A stretch of 64,000 nucleotides of DNA from Kordia algicida OT-1 (GCF_000154725.1 NZ_DS544873.1:2379340-2443339), one strand, 5' to 3'. Shown: positions 18,958 through 28,375, counted from the first letter of the stretch. Notes: generated from the letters alone by a model not told the origin. Numbers and translations are program-made.

Positions 18958-20265
18958 TCATTTCACAGCAGGTTCGCCATACAAATCAAAATCAGCAGCA
19001 TCTGTGATTTTAACATCTACAAACTCACCTTGCTTTACGTAGAATTTTGCTGCGTCAATTAAAACTTCATTATCAACATCTGGAGAATCAAATTCGGTAC
19101 GACCTACAAAGTAGTTTCCTTCTTTTCGATCAATGATACATTTAAAGGTTTGTCCAATTTTTTCCTGATTCAATTCCCAAGAGATTTGCGACTGAATTTC
19201 CATGATTTGATTCGCACGATCTTGCTTTACTTCTTCTGGTACATCGTCTTCTAAGTTGTATGCATGTGTATTTTCTTCATGCGAATACGTGAAACAACCT
19301 AAACGTTCAAAACGCATTTCCTGAACCCAGTTTTTTAAGGTTTGAAAATGTTCCTCAGTTTCTCCTGGATAACCAACAATTAATGTTGTACGGATGGTCA
19401 TGTTTGGAACGGCAGCTCGGAATTCTTTTAATAACTTAGTCGTTTTCGCCTGATTGGTTCCACGACGCATCGACTTTAAAATATCGTCCGCAATGTGTTG
19501 CAACGGAATGTCTAAGTAATTACAAATTTTTGGTTCATTATTCATTACTTCTAAAACATCCATCGGGAAACCTGCTGGAAACGCGTAATGTAAACGAATC
19601 CATTCAATTCCTTCTACTTTTACTAAATTTTGAAGCAACTCTGCAAGATTTCGCTTTTTGTATAAATCGAGTCCGTAATACGTTAAATCTTGTGCAATCA
19701 AGATCAATTCTTTGACACCTTTTGCGGCTAATTTTTCGGTTTCTTCTACCAATTCTTCAATCGGTTTCGATTTGTGTTTTCCGCGCATTAACGGAATTGC
19801 ACAGAATGAACACGGACGATCGCAACCTTCCGCAATTTTAAGATATGCATAGTTTTTTGGTGTTGTTGTAATTCGCTCACCAATCAATTCATGTTTGTAA
19901 TCGGCACCAAGTGCTTTTAGCAATCGTGGTAAATCTGAAGTTCCGAAATATTGGTCAACATCTGGAATTTCTGCCTCTAAATCTGGCTTATAACGCTCAC
20001 TTAAACAACCTGTTACAAAAACCTTATCAACAACGCCTTCTTCCTTCTTATTTACATAATCTAAAATCGTATTAACGCTTTCTTCTTTTGCATTATTGAT
20101 GAATCCGCACGTGTTAATTACGACAATATTTCCTTCTTCTTCATGCGCCACTTCTTTTCCGTTGGCTTTCAATTGTCCCATCAAAACTTCAGAATCATAT
20201 ACATTCTTAGAGCATCCAAGTGTTACGACGTTGATTTTGTTTTTCTTTAAAGTCTTTGTTCTCAT
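18958..20265 (-). CDS. rimO: Ribosomal protein S12 methylthiotransferase RimO
   Basis: 435 residues from the ATG at 20263-20265. A radical-SAM enzyme that methylthiolates Asp of ribosomal protein S12. N-terminal UPF0004 domain (VVTLGCSKNVYDSEVLMGQL), radical SAM cluster EGCDRPCSFCAIPLMRGKHK and a C-terminal TRAM domain (FVDVKITDAADFDLYGEPA). The longer reading to 20286 would start inside or upstream of the -7 box at 20284-20291, so the shorter start is preferred. Confidence 0.95.
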   Translation of the reverse strand: MRTKTLKKNKINVVTLGCSKNVYDSEVLMGQLKANGKEVAHEEEGNIVVINTCGFINNAKEESVNTILDYVNKKEEGVVDKVFVTGCLSERYKPDLEAEIPDVDQYFGTSDLPRLLKALGADYKHELIGERITTTPKNYAYLKIAEGCDRPCSFCAIPLMRGKHKSKPIEELVEETEKLAAKGVKELILIAQDLTYYGLDLYKKRNLAELLQNLVKVEGIEWIRLHYAFPAGFPMDVLEVMNNEPKICNYLDIPLQHIADDILKSMRRGTNQAKTTKLLKEFRAAVPNMTIRTTLIVGYPGETEEHFQTLKNWVQEMRFERLGCFTYSHEENTHAYNLEDDVPEEVKQDRANQIMEIQSQISWELNQEKIGQTFKCIIDRKEGNYFVGRTEFDSPDVDNEVLIDAAKFYVKQGEFVDVKITDAADFDLYGEPAVK

Positions 20266-20283
20266 ATCCAAAAATTCAGTGGG

Positions 20284-20291
20284 CAAAGATA
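20284..20291 (-). promoter_or_regulatory. -7 box (TATCTTTG) for rimO
   Basis: Exact TAnnTTTG on the minus strand, 18 bases before the chosen rimO ATG. Confidence 0.55.
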
Positions 20292-20346
20292 CAATCTAAT
20301 TTAAACCTTTGGTATATTTAACAGTCATAAAATGAAAATCTAAAAG

Positions 20347-21438
20347 ATGAACCGACTTTTTTTTGTATTTCTATTTGTTTTAGTATTATTTTTTGTGAAT
20401 TGTTCTTCGGAAGAAACAGATGAAATTCCACCAGAAGAAACGCCTACAACGGTTGATACATCCCTGTATTTCCCACCTTTAACTTCCGATACATGGGAAA
20501 CAACTTCGGTTACAGAATTGAACTGGAATGCAGATCAATTGTCACCACTTTTAGGATATCTTGAAGAAAAAAACACCAAAAGTTTTATCATCCTTCACAA
20601 AGGAAAAATTGTTGTAGAAGCGTATATGAACGGACATTCAGATACATCACCTTGGTATTGGGCAAGTGCCGGAAAAACCTTGACAACTGCTGTTGCAGGA
20701 ATTGCACAAGAAGAAAGTCTCATCAATCTTAATGATAAAGTTTCCGATTATATTGGAAATGGTTGGACAAGCGCCACTTTGGAAAAAGAAAATTTAATTA
20801 CTTGTAAAAATTTATTGTCTATGACTTCAGGTTTGGATGATAGTATGGGCGATGGAATTGCTCCCGAAAATTTACAATATATTGCAGATGCGGGAACACG
20901 TTGGGCATATCACGGTGTATTTTTGAAAATGCAAGATGTAGTGGCTTCCGCAAGCAATCAACCGTGGGATGATTATTTTGAGGTAAAATTGAAAAATCGT
21001 ATTGGCATGACTGGCTCTTGGATTCAAAATGGAAATACGAATGTGTATTGGAGTACGACACGAAGCATGGCTCGTTTTGGTTTGCTCATTGCCGCAAAAG
21101 GAACTTGGGAAAACACACAGATTATCCCTGAAAGTTTTTTGAATGAAGCAACATCAACTACGCAAAATATCAACAAAGCGTATGGATATTTATGGTGGCT
21201 CAATGGAAAGACTTCTTATCGTTTGCCACAAACTCAATTGGAGTTTTCTGGTGAATTGATTCCGAATGCGCCACAAGACATGTTTTGTGCATTAGGTAAA
21301 AACGATCAAAAGATTTATATCGTTCCAAGCAAAGATTTGGTTATTGTGCGAATGGGAAATGCTGCCGATGATGACAATTTTGCACTTTCTGACTTTGATA
21401 ATGTTTTTTGGGGAAAAATAAATACTTTGATTGATTAA
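20347..21438 (+). CDS. Serine hydrolase lipoprotein (class C beta-lactamase-like)
   Basis: 363 residues. Lipobox LFFVNC (Cys19). The beta-lactamase/DD-peptidase fold has the nucleophile motif SAGK (Ser107, Lys110, in WYWASAGKTLTT), MTSGLDDS and a C-terminal strand region (FCALGKNDQKIYIVPSKDL). The second motif, usually YxN, reads WAYHGVFLKM, so the Tyr is kept but Asn is replaced by Gly. Probably an esterase or peptidase in the envelope rather than a true beta-lactamase. It ends in a convergent shared terminator. Confidence 0.87.
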   Translation: MNRLFFVFLFVLVLFFVNCSSEETDEIPPEETPTTVDTSLYFPPLTSDTWETTSVTELNWNADQLSPLLGYLEEKNTKSFIILHKGKIVVEAYMNGHSDTSPWYWASAGKTLTTAVAGIAQEESLINLNDKVSDYIGNGWTSATLEKENLITCKNLLSMTSGLDDSMGDGIAPENLQYIADAGTRWAYHGVFLKMQDVVASASNQPWDDYFEVKLKNRIGMTGSWIQNGNTNVYWSTTRSMARFGLLIAAKGTWENTQIIPESFLNEATSTTQNINKAYGYLWWLNGKTSYRLPQTQLEFSGELIPNAPQDMFCALGKNDQKIYIVPSKDLVIVRMGNAADDDNFALSDFDNVFWGKINTLID

Positions 21439-21469
21439 AGAGTATTTGATTAAAATAGTATATCCTTTT

Positions 21470-21592
21470 ATAGAGAATAGGTAATTGTATGCGCGTTAAG
21501 GATACTTCGACTTTGCTCAGTGTAATACAACCTATATGTTTTCCCGCGTTAAGGATAGTAGCAAGTTACCGTGTAACGCGGATAGCCTGACG
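21470..21592. repeat. Dispersed-repeat-like spacer with inverted CGCGTTA arms
   Basis: Contains ACTTCGACTTTGCTCAGTGT, typical of a common Bacteroidota intergenic repeat, and an inverted pair CGCGTTA (21545-21551) / TAACGCG (21574-21580) flanking a 22-base loop. It sits directly before the 20-bp terminator stem. No ORF. Confidence 0.5.
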
Positions 21593-21650
21593 AAAACAAA
21601 ATAAAACCCGCATTTCGAGATTCCTCAATGTGCGGGTTTTATTTTGTTTT
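21593..21650. terminator. Bidirectional terminator between convergent genes
   Basis: Perfect 20-bp stem: 21593-21612 pairs with 21631-21650 (ACCCGCA / TGCGGGT core extended by A/T-rich arms), 18-base loop. It serves the serine hydrolase (+) and the amidase (-). Confidence 0.92.
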
Positions 21651-21671
21651 GGGAACGCCCAAATTAGTATG

Positions 21672-23303
21672 TTATTGATAGTTTTTCGGTGCTTTTCGCT
21701 TTTTAGACGCTTGCTCGTAGACATACGCCCATTCTAGTAATTTTTTGTCGCCAAACGATTTTGTGATAAAGGTAAGTCCTTTTGGTTCGCCTTTGTTCGT
21801 ATAACCCATCGGAACGGTGAGCGCAGGATATTCTGCCACTGCCGCAAATGCCGCATGATAGTTATTGATGGATAAAACACCATCTAAATTGTGTTTTTCC
21901 ATAGGCGAATTGAAAAATGTTTTTCCGTTTTCGTGCAATACTTTTTTCATCTCTGAGAATTCTTCTTTGGAAGCGTTGTCATTCACAATTCCATAGAATA
22001 ATTTTTGTCCATATGGCATCGCTTTCGCGGAATCTTGCTTGTTAAAATCAATCACATCTTGTACAGATTTGAGCGAAAGTGTTTTTCCTCCATGGTTTTT
22101 GAAATAATCTGGCAAGTCATTTTGCATATCAAGATTCAACAGATTGATAAATTTTGGCAATCCAACTTCCACTTCTTCTATTTCTATAATTTCTGCGCCT
22201 TGCTGTTTTAAAACTTCCAATGCTTCTACATATAAAGTGTCATTCATTAAACGAGTAAATGCGCCAAAACGCTTGCCTTTCAAGGAAGGTTTGCCGTTTT
22301 TAATTCCCGAATAGTAGTAACTTCCTGCATATTTGAAATTCTTACTTTTACTATCAGTTGTATCATAACCGTACAACGCGGATAATAAAATTGCATTGTC
22401 CATCACATTTTTTGTCATCGGTCCAGGTGTGTCTAGTGTGCTAGAAATTGGTACAATTCCGGAGCGACTCAACAAACCGATGGTTGGTTTGAGTCCTACA
22501 ACTGAGTTTTGACTTGATGGCGAAAGTATGGAACCTGCAGTTTCTGTTCCTACGGCAGCGACAGCGAAGTTTGCTGCAACTGAAACGCCACTTCCAGAAC
22601 TCGATCCACCAGTGTCAAATATTTTTCTTCCGTACGGATTTAAGGTTTGTCCACCAATAGCACTGTAACCGCTTGGACAATCGCCACAGAAAAAGTATGC
22701 CCATTCACTTAGATTGGCTTTTCCAAGAATGATAGCGCCGTTTTCTTTTAATCGCTCTGTGATGAAAGCATCGTTTGTATTGTTATTTTCAAGTGCAAAC
22801 GCGCCAGCCGTAGTTGGCATATTTTCGGTATTGATATTATCTTTTAGTAAGATGGGCATTCCGAAAATAAGCGGTTTTAGTTTTTTATTGAAAAAATCAC
22901 GATCACGCTGTTTCGCTTCTGTAATTGCATTTGGATTGATGCTGATTACAGAATTTAATGACAAATTATTATCACGATCGTATTTTTTAATTCTATAGAG
23001 ATAAAATTTCACCAATTGCTCATAAGTAAATACGCCTTGCACTCTGCTTTGGTGTAGTTCCAAAATGTTTTTCTCTAAGATGTATGGTTTTAAGCGTTTG
23101 TAATCGGCTTCCGTAAAATCTTCCATTTGTGTTGAAACCGAATTCCAAACACCTTGATTATCAATGATTTTAGAATCTAATACTTTAAATTCTCGAAACT
23201 CTTTTGCACTAATATCTGAGAGATTACTTTCTTGTTGCGCTGTTTTTTGTGTGTGACAAGCTATTGATGAAAATAGAATAGCTAGAAATATAATTTTCTT
23301 CAT
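21672..23303 (-). CDS. Amidase-signature lipoprotein
   Basis: 543 residues. Lipobox FSSIAC (Cys16). The amidase-signature Ser-cisSer-Lys triad is visible: Lys in [18 protein letters not shown], cis-Ser in [17 protein letters not shown], nucleophile Ser in [14 protein letters not shown]-terminal [21 protein letters not shown] is typical. Exported amidases of this type hydrolyse amides or peptides in the periplasm; the substrate is unknown. Not GatA: it is a lipoprotein and stands alone. Confidence 0.92.
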   Translation of the reverse strand: MKKIIFLAILFSSIACHTQKTAQQESNLSDISAKEFREFKVLDSKIIDNQGVWNSVSTQMEDFTEADYKRLKPYILEKNILELHQSRVQGVFTYEQLVKFYLYRIKKYDRDNNLSLNSVISINPNAITEAKQRDRDFFNKKLKPLIFGMPILLKDNINTENMPTTAGAFALENNNTNDAFITERLKENGAIILGKANLSEWAYFFCGDCPSGYSAIGGQTLNPYGRKIFDTGGSSSGSGVSVAANFAVAAVGTETAGSILSPSSQNSVVGLKPTIGLLSRSGIVPISSTLDTPGPMTKNVMDNAILLSALYGYDTTDSKSKNFKYAGSYYYSGIKNGKPSLKGKRFGAFTRLMNDTLYVEALEVLKQQGAEIIEIEEVEVGLPKFINLLNLDMQNDLPDYFKNHGGKTLSLKSVQDVIDFNKQDSAKAMPYGQKLFYGIVNDNASKEEFSEMKKVLHENGKTFFNSPMEKHNLDGVLSINNYHAAFAAVAEYPALTVPMGYTNKGEPKGLTFITKSFGDKKLLEWAYVYEQASKKRKAPKNYQ

Positions 23304-23405
23304 TTTGATACGTTATTTACAGATATAAAGATACAATCTTAAAGTTTAACTATTTAGAATTCTTGTTTTTTTGGCTTCTAAATGATAAACTCTTTATTGT
23401 TTTTA

Positions 23406-23413
23406 TATATTTG
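23406..23413 (+). promoter_or_regulatory. -7 box (TATATTTG) for the FN3 lipoprotein
   Basis: Exact TAnnTTTG, 22 bases before the ATG at 23436. It lies inside the longer upstream reading from 23382, arguing against that start. Confidence 0.5.
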
Positions 23414-23435
23414 TCATATTCGAAAAAAAAAATTT

Positions 23436-24776
23436 ATGAAAAAAGTAGTTTTACTTCTACTGATAGGATTTGTGTTTTCGTGTTCAGACGATGTACAAAT
23501 TCCAGAAATTATACAGCCATGTCAAACCGTAGCAGCATCTTTTGCTTCTGATATCACCGATAATTCAGCCAGATTGAATTGGTGTGGAAGCGTTAATGAA
23601 GCTGGAGAATGTTTACCAGTTACTGGAGTTACTTGGACTGCTTCTTGGGGATTACCAGGATTTGATCCAGATACTGGAACTATTATTGACACACCAGCAA
23701 CAAGCATTAATATTACAGGATTATCTCCACAGACTTCATACGAGTTTTATGTAAAGTCTGATTGTGATTTGGCAAATAACGAATGGTTTGGACCTGTTGA
23801 ATTTCGTACTTCATGTCCAGCTCCAACTGGTTTAGGCGCAACGAATATTACACAAACAGGAGCAACATTGACATGGATGCCTGGCGGAAGTGAAATTTCT
23901 TGGGAGATTAAATACGGACTTGTAGGATTTAATTTGGAAGAAGCTGAATTGTTTGCTACAGGAAATAGTACTGAGCATATTGTAAATAATTTAATGCCAA
24001 ATAGCGAATACGAATTTTATGTTCGTGCCAATTGTAATTCAGTAACTGATGGAAGCCAAACAGGAAGTTCAAGTGCTTTTTCTGGACCGTATAGATTTGC
24101 TACTTGTTTACCGCCAATTAATTTAACTTTTGATACCGTTACTCAAAATTCAATTACAGTAGATTGGGATTCGAATGCACAAACTACTTGGGAAGTAAGT
24201 TATGGTGAAGCCGCAGGTTTTACGCCAGATACAGGAACGATTACAACGACAAACAACTCTAATTTTACAGCTACAGGCTTATGCCCAAATACAACATATA
24301 CATTTGCTGTAAGAACGATATGTAGTTCTACAACGCAAAGTCAGTGGTTTAGTTTTGGAAGTGTGACAACTCCGACGTTAGGATATACAGGAATGTACAC
24401 ATATGAAGAAATTGGAAATACAGATGAGCCAATTTTTGGTGATCCTGCAACGGTAGAAATTGTGAGTGTTTCTGATACGGAAAGAAGCATTACTGTAAAG
24501 TATTTAGCAAACTTAGATGTTGCAGGTACACAACCAACAATGACGTTTAACTTTACTTTAAATTGTGATGGAACGGTAAGTGTTCCAGAAGATCAAGATA
24601 CAAACTTCAATTGTGGAGGCGCAAATGTACTGTTAGGATTAGGCGCAGCAACACCAACCGCTTATAATATGGTAGATGATACTACTATTGATATTCGCTT
24701 TACAGAAGACACAGGAAGTGCAATGTGTACAAACGCTCCACTTAGCGAAGTCACCATTCGATTGACAAAGATATAG
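23436..24776 (+). CDS. Lipoprotein with three fibronectin type III domains
   Basis: 446 residues from the ATG at 23436. Lipobox IGFVFSC (Cys16), followed by SDD as in exported Bacteroidota lipoproteins. Three FN3-like repeats at about 28-130, 134-232 and 235-325, each with a W...YG motif (TWTASWGLPGFDPDTGTI, SWEIKYGLVGF, TWEVSYGEAAGF) and a YEFYV or YTFAV strand. The last 115 residues are a separate domain with two or three Cys. Such surface lipoproteins bind protein or sugar; function unknown. Confidence 0.88.
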   Translation: MKKVVLLLLIGFVFSCSDDVQIPEIIQPCQTVAASFASDITDNSARLNWCGSVNEAGECLPVTGVTWTASWGLPGFDPDTGTIIDTPATSINITGLSPQTSYEFYVKSDCDLANNEWFGPVEFRTSCPAPTGLGATNITQTGATLTWMPGGSEISWEIKYGLVGFNLEEAELFATGNSTEHIVNNLMPNSEYEFYVRANCNSVTDGSQTGSSSAFSGPYRFATCLPPINLTFDTVTQNSITVDWDSNAQTTWEVSYGEAAGFTPDTGTITTTNNSNFTATGLCPNTTYTFAVRTICSSTTQSQWFSFGSVTTPTLGYTGMYTYEEIGNTDEPIFGDPATVEIVSVSDTERSITVKYLANLDVAGTQPTMTFNFTLNCDGTVSVPEDQDTNFNCGGANVLLGLGAATPTAYNMVDDTTIDIRFTEDTGSAMCTNAPLSEVTIRLTKI

Positions 24777-24805
24777 TCTCTAGAGATTAATTAGAATAGA
24801 TATCA

Positions 24806-24840
24806 AAAAAAGCTGCATGTTTTTAACGTGCAGCTTTTTT
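24806..24840 (+). terminator. Terminator of the FN3 lipoprotein
   Basis: AAAAAGCTGCATG (24806-24818) with CGTGCAGCTTTTT (24827-24839), one G-U wobble on the plus-strand RNA. The T-run is followed by GTTTTAAG and the IS3 element. Confidence 0.88.
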
Positions 24841-24889
24841 GTTTTAAGTGTCTCGTCCTGAAATAGCGTTACACTAAATTTTAAGCGTA

Positions 24890-25276
24890 ATGAAAACAAA
24901 TTATGTAAAACGTACTCAAAAAGATTATTCATTATCTTTTAAACTCCAAGTAGTTCAAGAGATTGAACAGGGTAAACTGACACGCTCACAAGTCTTATCA
25001 AAGTATGGTATACAATCTGGATCTACCATCAGAACTTGGTTAAAAAAATATGGTAACTTTGATTGGCATAATCAAACTCCACTTTCTATGACAAAGACTC
25101 CAGAACAAAAGATTTTAGAATTAGAAGAAAAAATCAAACTGTTAGAAAAGCAGAAGGCTCGTGCAGAACATCTGGCGGAGCGTGCTGACAAGAAAGCTAT
25201 TTTGTTTGATATGATGATTGATTTAGCAGAAAAAGAGTTTAATATTCCTATCAGAAAAAACTCCAAACCCAAGTAA
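24890..25276 (+). CDS. IS3 transposase OrfA
   Basis: 128 residues, intact, identical to the copy at 171-557. Helix-turn-helix in the first 60 residues, leucine-zipper-like coiled coil at about 70-110. Alone it can act as a regulator of transposition; fused to OrfB by frameshift it makes the active transposase. Confidence 0.95.
   Translation: MKTNYVKRTQKDYSLSFKLQVVQEIEQGKLTRSQVLSKYGIQSGSTIRTWLKKYGNFDWHNQTPLSMTKTPEQKILELEEKIKLLEKQKARAEHLAERADKKAILFDMMIDLAEKEFNIPIRKNSKPK
25255..25261 (+). promoter_or_regulatory. Programmed -1 frameshift heptamer A_AAA_AAC
   Basis: In the orfA frame the bases split as A AAA AAC (codons at 25256 and 25259), a standard slippery heptamer. Slipping by -1 enters the frame of orfB, which is open from 25243 on. 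The product would be an OrfAB protein of about 430 residues. Confidence 0.85.
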
Positions 25277-25281
25277 TCGAT

Positions 25282-26181
25282 ATGTTTAGAATACATTACA
25301 GAGAAAGTATCTCATCTACTTGTGAGTTACTTGGGGTAAGCAGGCAAGTATATTACCGAGCGATACGTTCAAAAGAGAAACGACAGTGTATTGCTAGTGA
25401 TGTGATAGAGCTGGTTCAATCTGTTAGAATAGAGCAACCACGTATTGGCACAAGGAAGTTATATCATATTCTACAAGAGTCTTTACGTAGTTTAGGTGTC
25501 GGCAGAGATCGTTTATTTGCTATTTTAAAGGCAAATCATATGTTGATTAAACCCAAGCGGAGCTATCATATCACTACTAACTCTCATCATCGGTTTAGAA
25601 AACATAACAATGTAATAGAGAATTTAGATGTAAACAGACCAGAACAAGTTTGGGTAGCAGATATTACCTATGTAGGTAATCGAGCTAATCCCATGTATTT
25701 ATCGCTTATTACAGATGCATATTCTAAGATGATCGTTGGGTATTATCTATCCAATACCTTAGCAGTAGATAGTTCTATAAAAGCATTAAAGCAAGCTGTT
25801 AAAAACAGAAAATATCCCAAGGAAAGGCTAATACATCATTCTGATAGAGGTTTACAATATTGTAGTAATCAATATCAAAGAATATTAACTAAGAGTCATA
25901 TTAAATGTAGTATGACAGAATCCTATGATCCATATCAAAATGCAGTAGCAGAGCGAATCAACGGAATCTTGAAACAAGAGTTTTTGATGGGCACCTCTAA
26001 AATAGACATCAAACTAATGAAGAAAATAGTACAACAGAGTATTAAAGTTTATAATACCAAAAGACCGCATTTATCATGTCAAATGCTAACTCCAGAACAG
26101 ATGCACAAACAAAATAAAGTCAACATAAAAACCTATAAAAGAAAAAACACAGATAAGACAGCTGTCTTATCTGTGTTTTAA
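25282..26181 (+). CDS. IS3 transposase OrfB (DDE integrase domain)
   Basis: 299 residues, intact. N-terminal HTH_21-like region (residues 1-90) then the rve/integrase catalytic core with the DDE triad in QVWVADITYVG (Asp), LIHHSDRGLQYCS (Asp) and QNAVAERINGILKQEF (Glu, 35 residues after the second Asp as in IS3). It is made mainly as the OrfAB fusion. The last twelve codons lie over a 34-bp palindrome that can end transcription. Confidence 0.96.
   Translation: MFRIHYRESISSTCELLGVSRQVYYRAIRSKEKRQCIASDVIELVQSVRIEQPRIGTRKLYHILQESLRSLGVGRDRLFAILKANHMLIKPKRSYHITTNSHHRFRKHNNVIENLDVNRPEQVWVADITYVGNRANPMYLSLITDAYSKMIVGYYLSNTLAVDSSIKALKQAVKNRKYPKERLIHHSDRGLQYCSNQYQRILTKSHIKCSMTESYDPYQNAVAERINGILKQEFLMGTSKIDIKLMKKIVQQSIKVYNTKRPHLSCQMLTPEQMHKQNKVNIKTYKRKNTDKTAVLSVF
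26145..26178 (+). terminator. 34-bp perfect palindrome over the orfB 3' end
   Basis: 17-bp arms AAACACAGATAAGACAG and its reverse complement, with no spacer (26145-26161 and 26162-26178), ending 3 bases before the end of the stop codon. It can form a hairpin with a weak U tail and so act as terminator within coding sequence. Confidence 0.6.
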
Positions 26182-26230
26182 CTATTTTTAATCCTAAATA
26201 ACTGTAACGGTTTTTTAGGACGGGTCAAAG

Positions 26231-26542
26231 ACTTTCTTAGATTGTGAGGTTTATTATGTTAAATGTTGGATTTTGAATGTTGAATTAACTTCGAATTATA
26301 ATTGGTTTTCTTGAATACAAATCGTCATAGCGAGTGAATTTTTGATTTGGAAATTTTAATATGAAGAAACCTCTAGTTTTTCTACAAAGAATTTTCAATC
26401 AAGTAACCTATTCAAATCATAAAAATTCATATTTGAAAGAAACAGATTGCCACGAATTTTTCTAAAATTCTCGTAAAGACAATTCAAAACATCAATAAAA
26501 ATCTAAAATGCTAAAAGCGAAGCGATTTCTAAGAAATCTATC
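26231..26542. repeat. Intergenic dispersed repeats downstream of IS copy 2
   Basis: No gene. On the minus strand 26249-26295 reads like the GTTAATTCAACATTCAAAA words found at 18850-18885. 26323-26360 (CGTCATAGCGAGTGAATTTT) resembles the reverse complement of 59935-59968. 26437-26483 is a decayed AGAAACAGATT...CTCGTAA element. Confidence 0.65.
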
Positions 26543-27499
26543 TTATTTTTTAAAGAATGAATCTACAAATTCATATTTATTGAATACTTGCAAATCTTCA
26601 ATACCTTCTCCAACACCAATGTATTTTACAGGAATTTGAAATTGATCTGAGATTCCTATGACAACGCCACCTTTTGCAGTTCCATCGAGTTTGGTTACTG
26701 CCAATGTTGTTACTTCTGTAGCCGCAGTAAACTGTTTTGCTTGCTCAAAAGCATTTTGACCTGTAGAACCATCTAAAACCAATAAAACGTCGTGTGGCGC
26801 GTCTCCAATGACTTTTTGCATTACTTTTTTGACTTTTGTCAATTCCTTCATCAAGTTTACTTTGTTATGCAATCTTCCCGCAGTATCAATAATAATAACA
26901 TCAGCATCTTGTGCAACTCCCGATTGTAAAGCATCAAAAGCAACCGAAGCAGGATCGCTTCCCATGCTTTGTTTTACGATAGGAACGCCTACTCTATCTG
27001 CCCAAACTTGTAATTGATCGATTGCAGCAGCTCTAAATGTATCAGCAGCACCAAGTACTACTTTGAGTCCTTTTTTGTTGAATTGATGTGCTAGTTTTCC
27101 GATCGTAGTTGTTTTTCCAACACCATTTACTCCAACGACCATAAGTACGTATGGCTTTTTATCGGCTGGAATGGTGTATTCAGTATCTTCTCCAGAGTTT
27201 GTTTCAGAAAGTAATGCTGCAATTTCTTCGCGGAGAATTTTATTTAATTCGTCCGTTCCTAAATATTTGTCTTTAGCAACTCTTTCTTCTATTCGGTCAA
27301 TAATTTTTAAAGTCGTATCAACTCCAACATCACTGCTCACTAATACTTCTTCAAGATTATCTAAAACTTCATCATCTACTTTGCTTTTTCCTGCAACAGC
27401 TTTGGTCAATTTTGAAAAGAAACTTGATTTCGATTTTTCCAAACCTTTATCGAGTGTTTCCTTTTTTTCTGATGAAAATATTTTTTTAAAAAAACTCAT
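26543..27499 (-). CDS. ftsY: Signal recognition particle receptor FtsY
   Basis: 318 residues, a short FtsY with only a small charged N-terminus before the NG domain, as usual in Bacteroidota. It receives SRP-ribosome complexes at the inner membrane. GTPase motifs: GVNGVGKTTTIGKLA (P-loop), DTFRAAAIDQL, IIDTAGRLHNK, TKLDGTAKGG. It follows rpmB-rpmG-DUF4295 on the same strand with a hairpin between. Confidence 0.97.
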   Translation of the reverse strand: MSFFKKIFSSEKKETLDKGLEKSKSSFFSKLTKAVAGKSKVDDEVLDNLEEVLVSSDVGVDTTLKIIDRIEERVAKDKYLGTDELNKILREEIAALLSETNSGEDTEYTIPADKKPYVLMVVGVNGVGKTTTIGKLAHQFNKKGLKVVLGAADTFRAAAIDQLQVWADRVGVPIVKQSMGSDPASVAFDALQSGVAQDADVIIIDTAGRLHNKVNLMKELTKVKKVMQKVIGDAPHDVLLVLDGSTGQNAFEQAKQFTAATEVTTLAVTKLDGTAKGGVVIGISDQFQIPVKYIGVGEGIEDLQVFNKYEFVDSFFKK

Positions 27500-27683
27500 A
27501 ATTTGTGATACTATTTTTAATGCTACGCACCTTTTAATATTTATGCGAACCGCAAAACAAGATACTTAAAATTCATGTATGTTTTGCATTGTTATTTTAG
27601 ATACCTTTTCATTGTCAATTATCTTGCCCAAATGACACACCTGAAAAACTGTCATATTTTTTAGGTTGAGGTATAAAAACAAA

Positions 27684-27709
27684 AAGCTACTCTCTTTCGA
27701 AAGTAGCTT
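27684..27709 (-). terminator. Hairpin between DUF4295 gene and ftsY
   Basis: AAGCTACT (27684-27691) pairs with AGTAGCTT (27702-27709); on the minus strand it is followed by TTTGTTTTT. It may end or attenuate the ribosomal protein transcript before ftsY. Confidence 0.72.
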
Positions 27710-27732
27710 ATATACTTAGTATAAACATATAC

Positions 27733-27882
27733 TTATTTTTTTAACCAATCGTTTACCTTATCTGGTGACATGATTGACTCAACAAATGTATAAGCTCCTG
27801 TTTTTGGAGACTTTACCATTTTGATTGCTTTTGTTAGTCTTTTTGATCCTGTTTGTAAGGATGCTACTGATTTCTTTGCCAT
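27733..27882 (-). CDS. DUF4295 family small basic protein
   Basis: 49 residues, read directly from the minus strand: it starts MAKKSVASLQTGSKRLTKAI and ends KVNDWLKK. This tiny Lys-rich protein is conserved in Bacteroidota between rpmG and ftsY and is annotated as DUF4295. The position suggests a ribosome-linked role, unproven. It starts 6 bases after the rpmG stop, so it is in the same operon. Confidence 0.93.
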   Translation of the reverse strand: MAKKSVASLQTGSKRLTKAIKMVKSPKTGAYTFVESIMSPDKVNDWLKK

Positions 27883-27888
27883 GACTTA

Positions 27889-28071
27889 TTATTTTATTTC
27901 TTTGTGAACAGTCATTCTCTTTAAGATTGGATTAAATTTTTTAATCTCTAATCTGTCTGGAGTATTCTTTTTATTTTTTGTAGTGATATAACGAGAAGTT
28001 CCTGGTTGTCCAGACGCTTTGTGCTCTGTACACTCTAGTATCACTTGAACTCTATTTCCTTTCTTCGCCAT
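27889..28071 (-). CDS. rpmG: 50S ribosomal protein L33
   Basis: 60 residues, starting [20 protein letters not shown], typical for L33. Only one Cys is present, so this is the zinc-free (C-minus) form. It lies 31 bases after rpmB. Confidence 0.97.
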   Translation of the reverse strand: MAKKGNRVQVILECTEHKASGQPGTSRYITTKNKKNTPDRLEIKKFNPILKRMTVHKEIK

Positions 28072-28102
28072 TGCTATTGGTATTTATACTTTTATGACTG
28101 AA

Positions 28103-28339
28103 TTACTTGATAAAACCTTTCGCTCTTGCTTCTTTTAGCACAGCTGAGATTCCTTTTTTATTAATTGTTTTTAATGCTGAAGTAGAAACTTTCAAAGTTA
28201 CCCACTTATCTTCTTCAGGGATGTAAAAGCGCTTTTTTGTAAGATTCGCATTAAATTTGCGTTTTGTCTTATTCATTGCATGGGAAACATTATTCCCTAC
28301 CATAGCTTTCTTACCTGTTAATTCACAAATTCTTGACAT
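28103..28339 (-). CDS. rpmB: 50S ribosomal protein L28
   Basis: 78 residues, MSRICELTGKKAMVGNNVSH, the standard L28 start, and KRKFNANLTKKRFYIPEEDK. First gene of the rpmB-rpmG-DUF4295 operon, 36 bases after a -7 box. Confidence 0.97.
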   Translation of the reverse strand: MSRICELTGKKAMVGNNVSHAMNKTKRKFNANLTKKRFYIPEEDKWVTLKVSTSALKTINKKGISAVLKEARAKGFIK

Positions 28340-28375
28340 CTGTACTAAACTTTTAAGTTATTCAAAAACGAGGTG

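Larger units (their letters stand above)
24849..26227 (+). mobile_element. IS3-family insertion sequence, copy 2 (complete, 1379 bp)
   Basis: Terminal inverted repeats start TGTCTCGTCCTGAAATAGCG on the left and, as reverse complement, TGACCCGTCCTAAAAAACCG on the right, both continuing into TTACA; the ends are TG...CA as in IS3 elements. The insertion is flanked by a 3-bp direct repeat AAG (24846-24848 and 26228-26230), a target-site duplication. It carries orfA, orfB, an in-frame slippery heptamer and a palindrome over the orfB stop. Domain make-up suggests the IS150-like subgroup, but that needs a database check. Confidence 0.96.

Noticed and set aside
20347-21438. True class C beta-lactamase
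   Set aside because: The YxN motif is altered (YHG) and it is a lipoprotein; general serine hydrolase is safer.
21672-23303. GatA subunit of tRNA amidotransferase
   Set aside because: It has a lipoprotein signal and no gatB/gatC partners.
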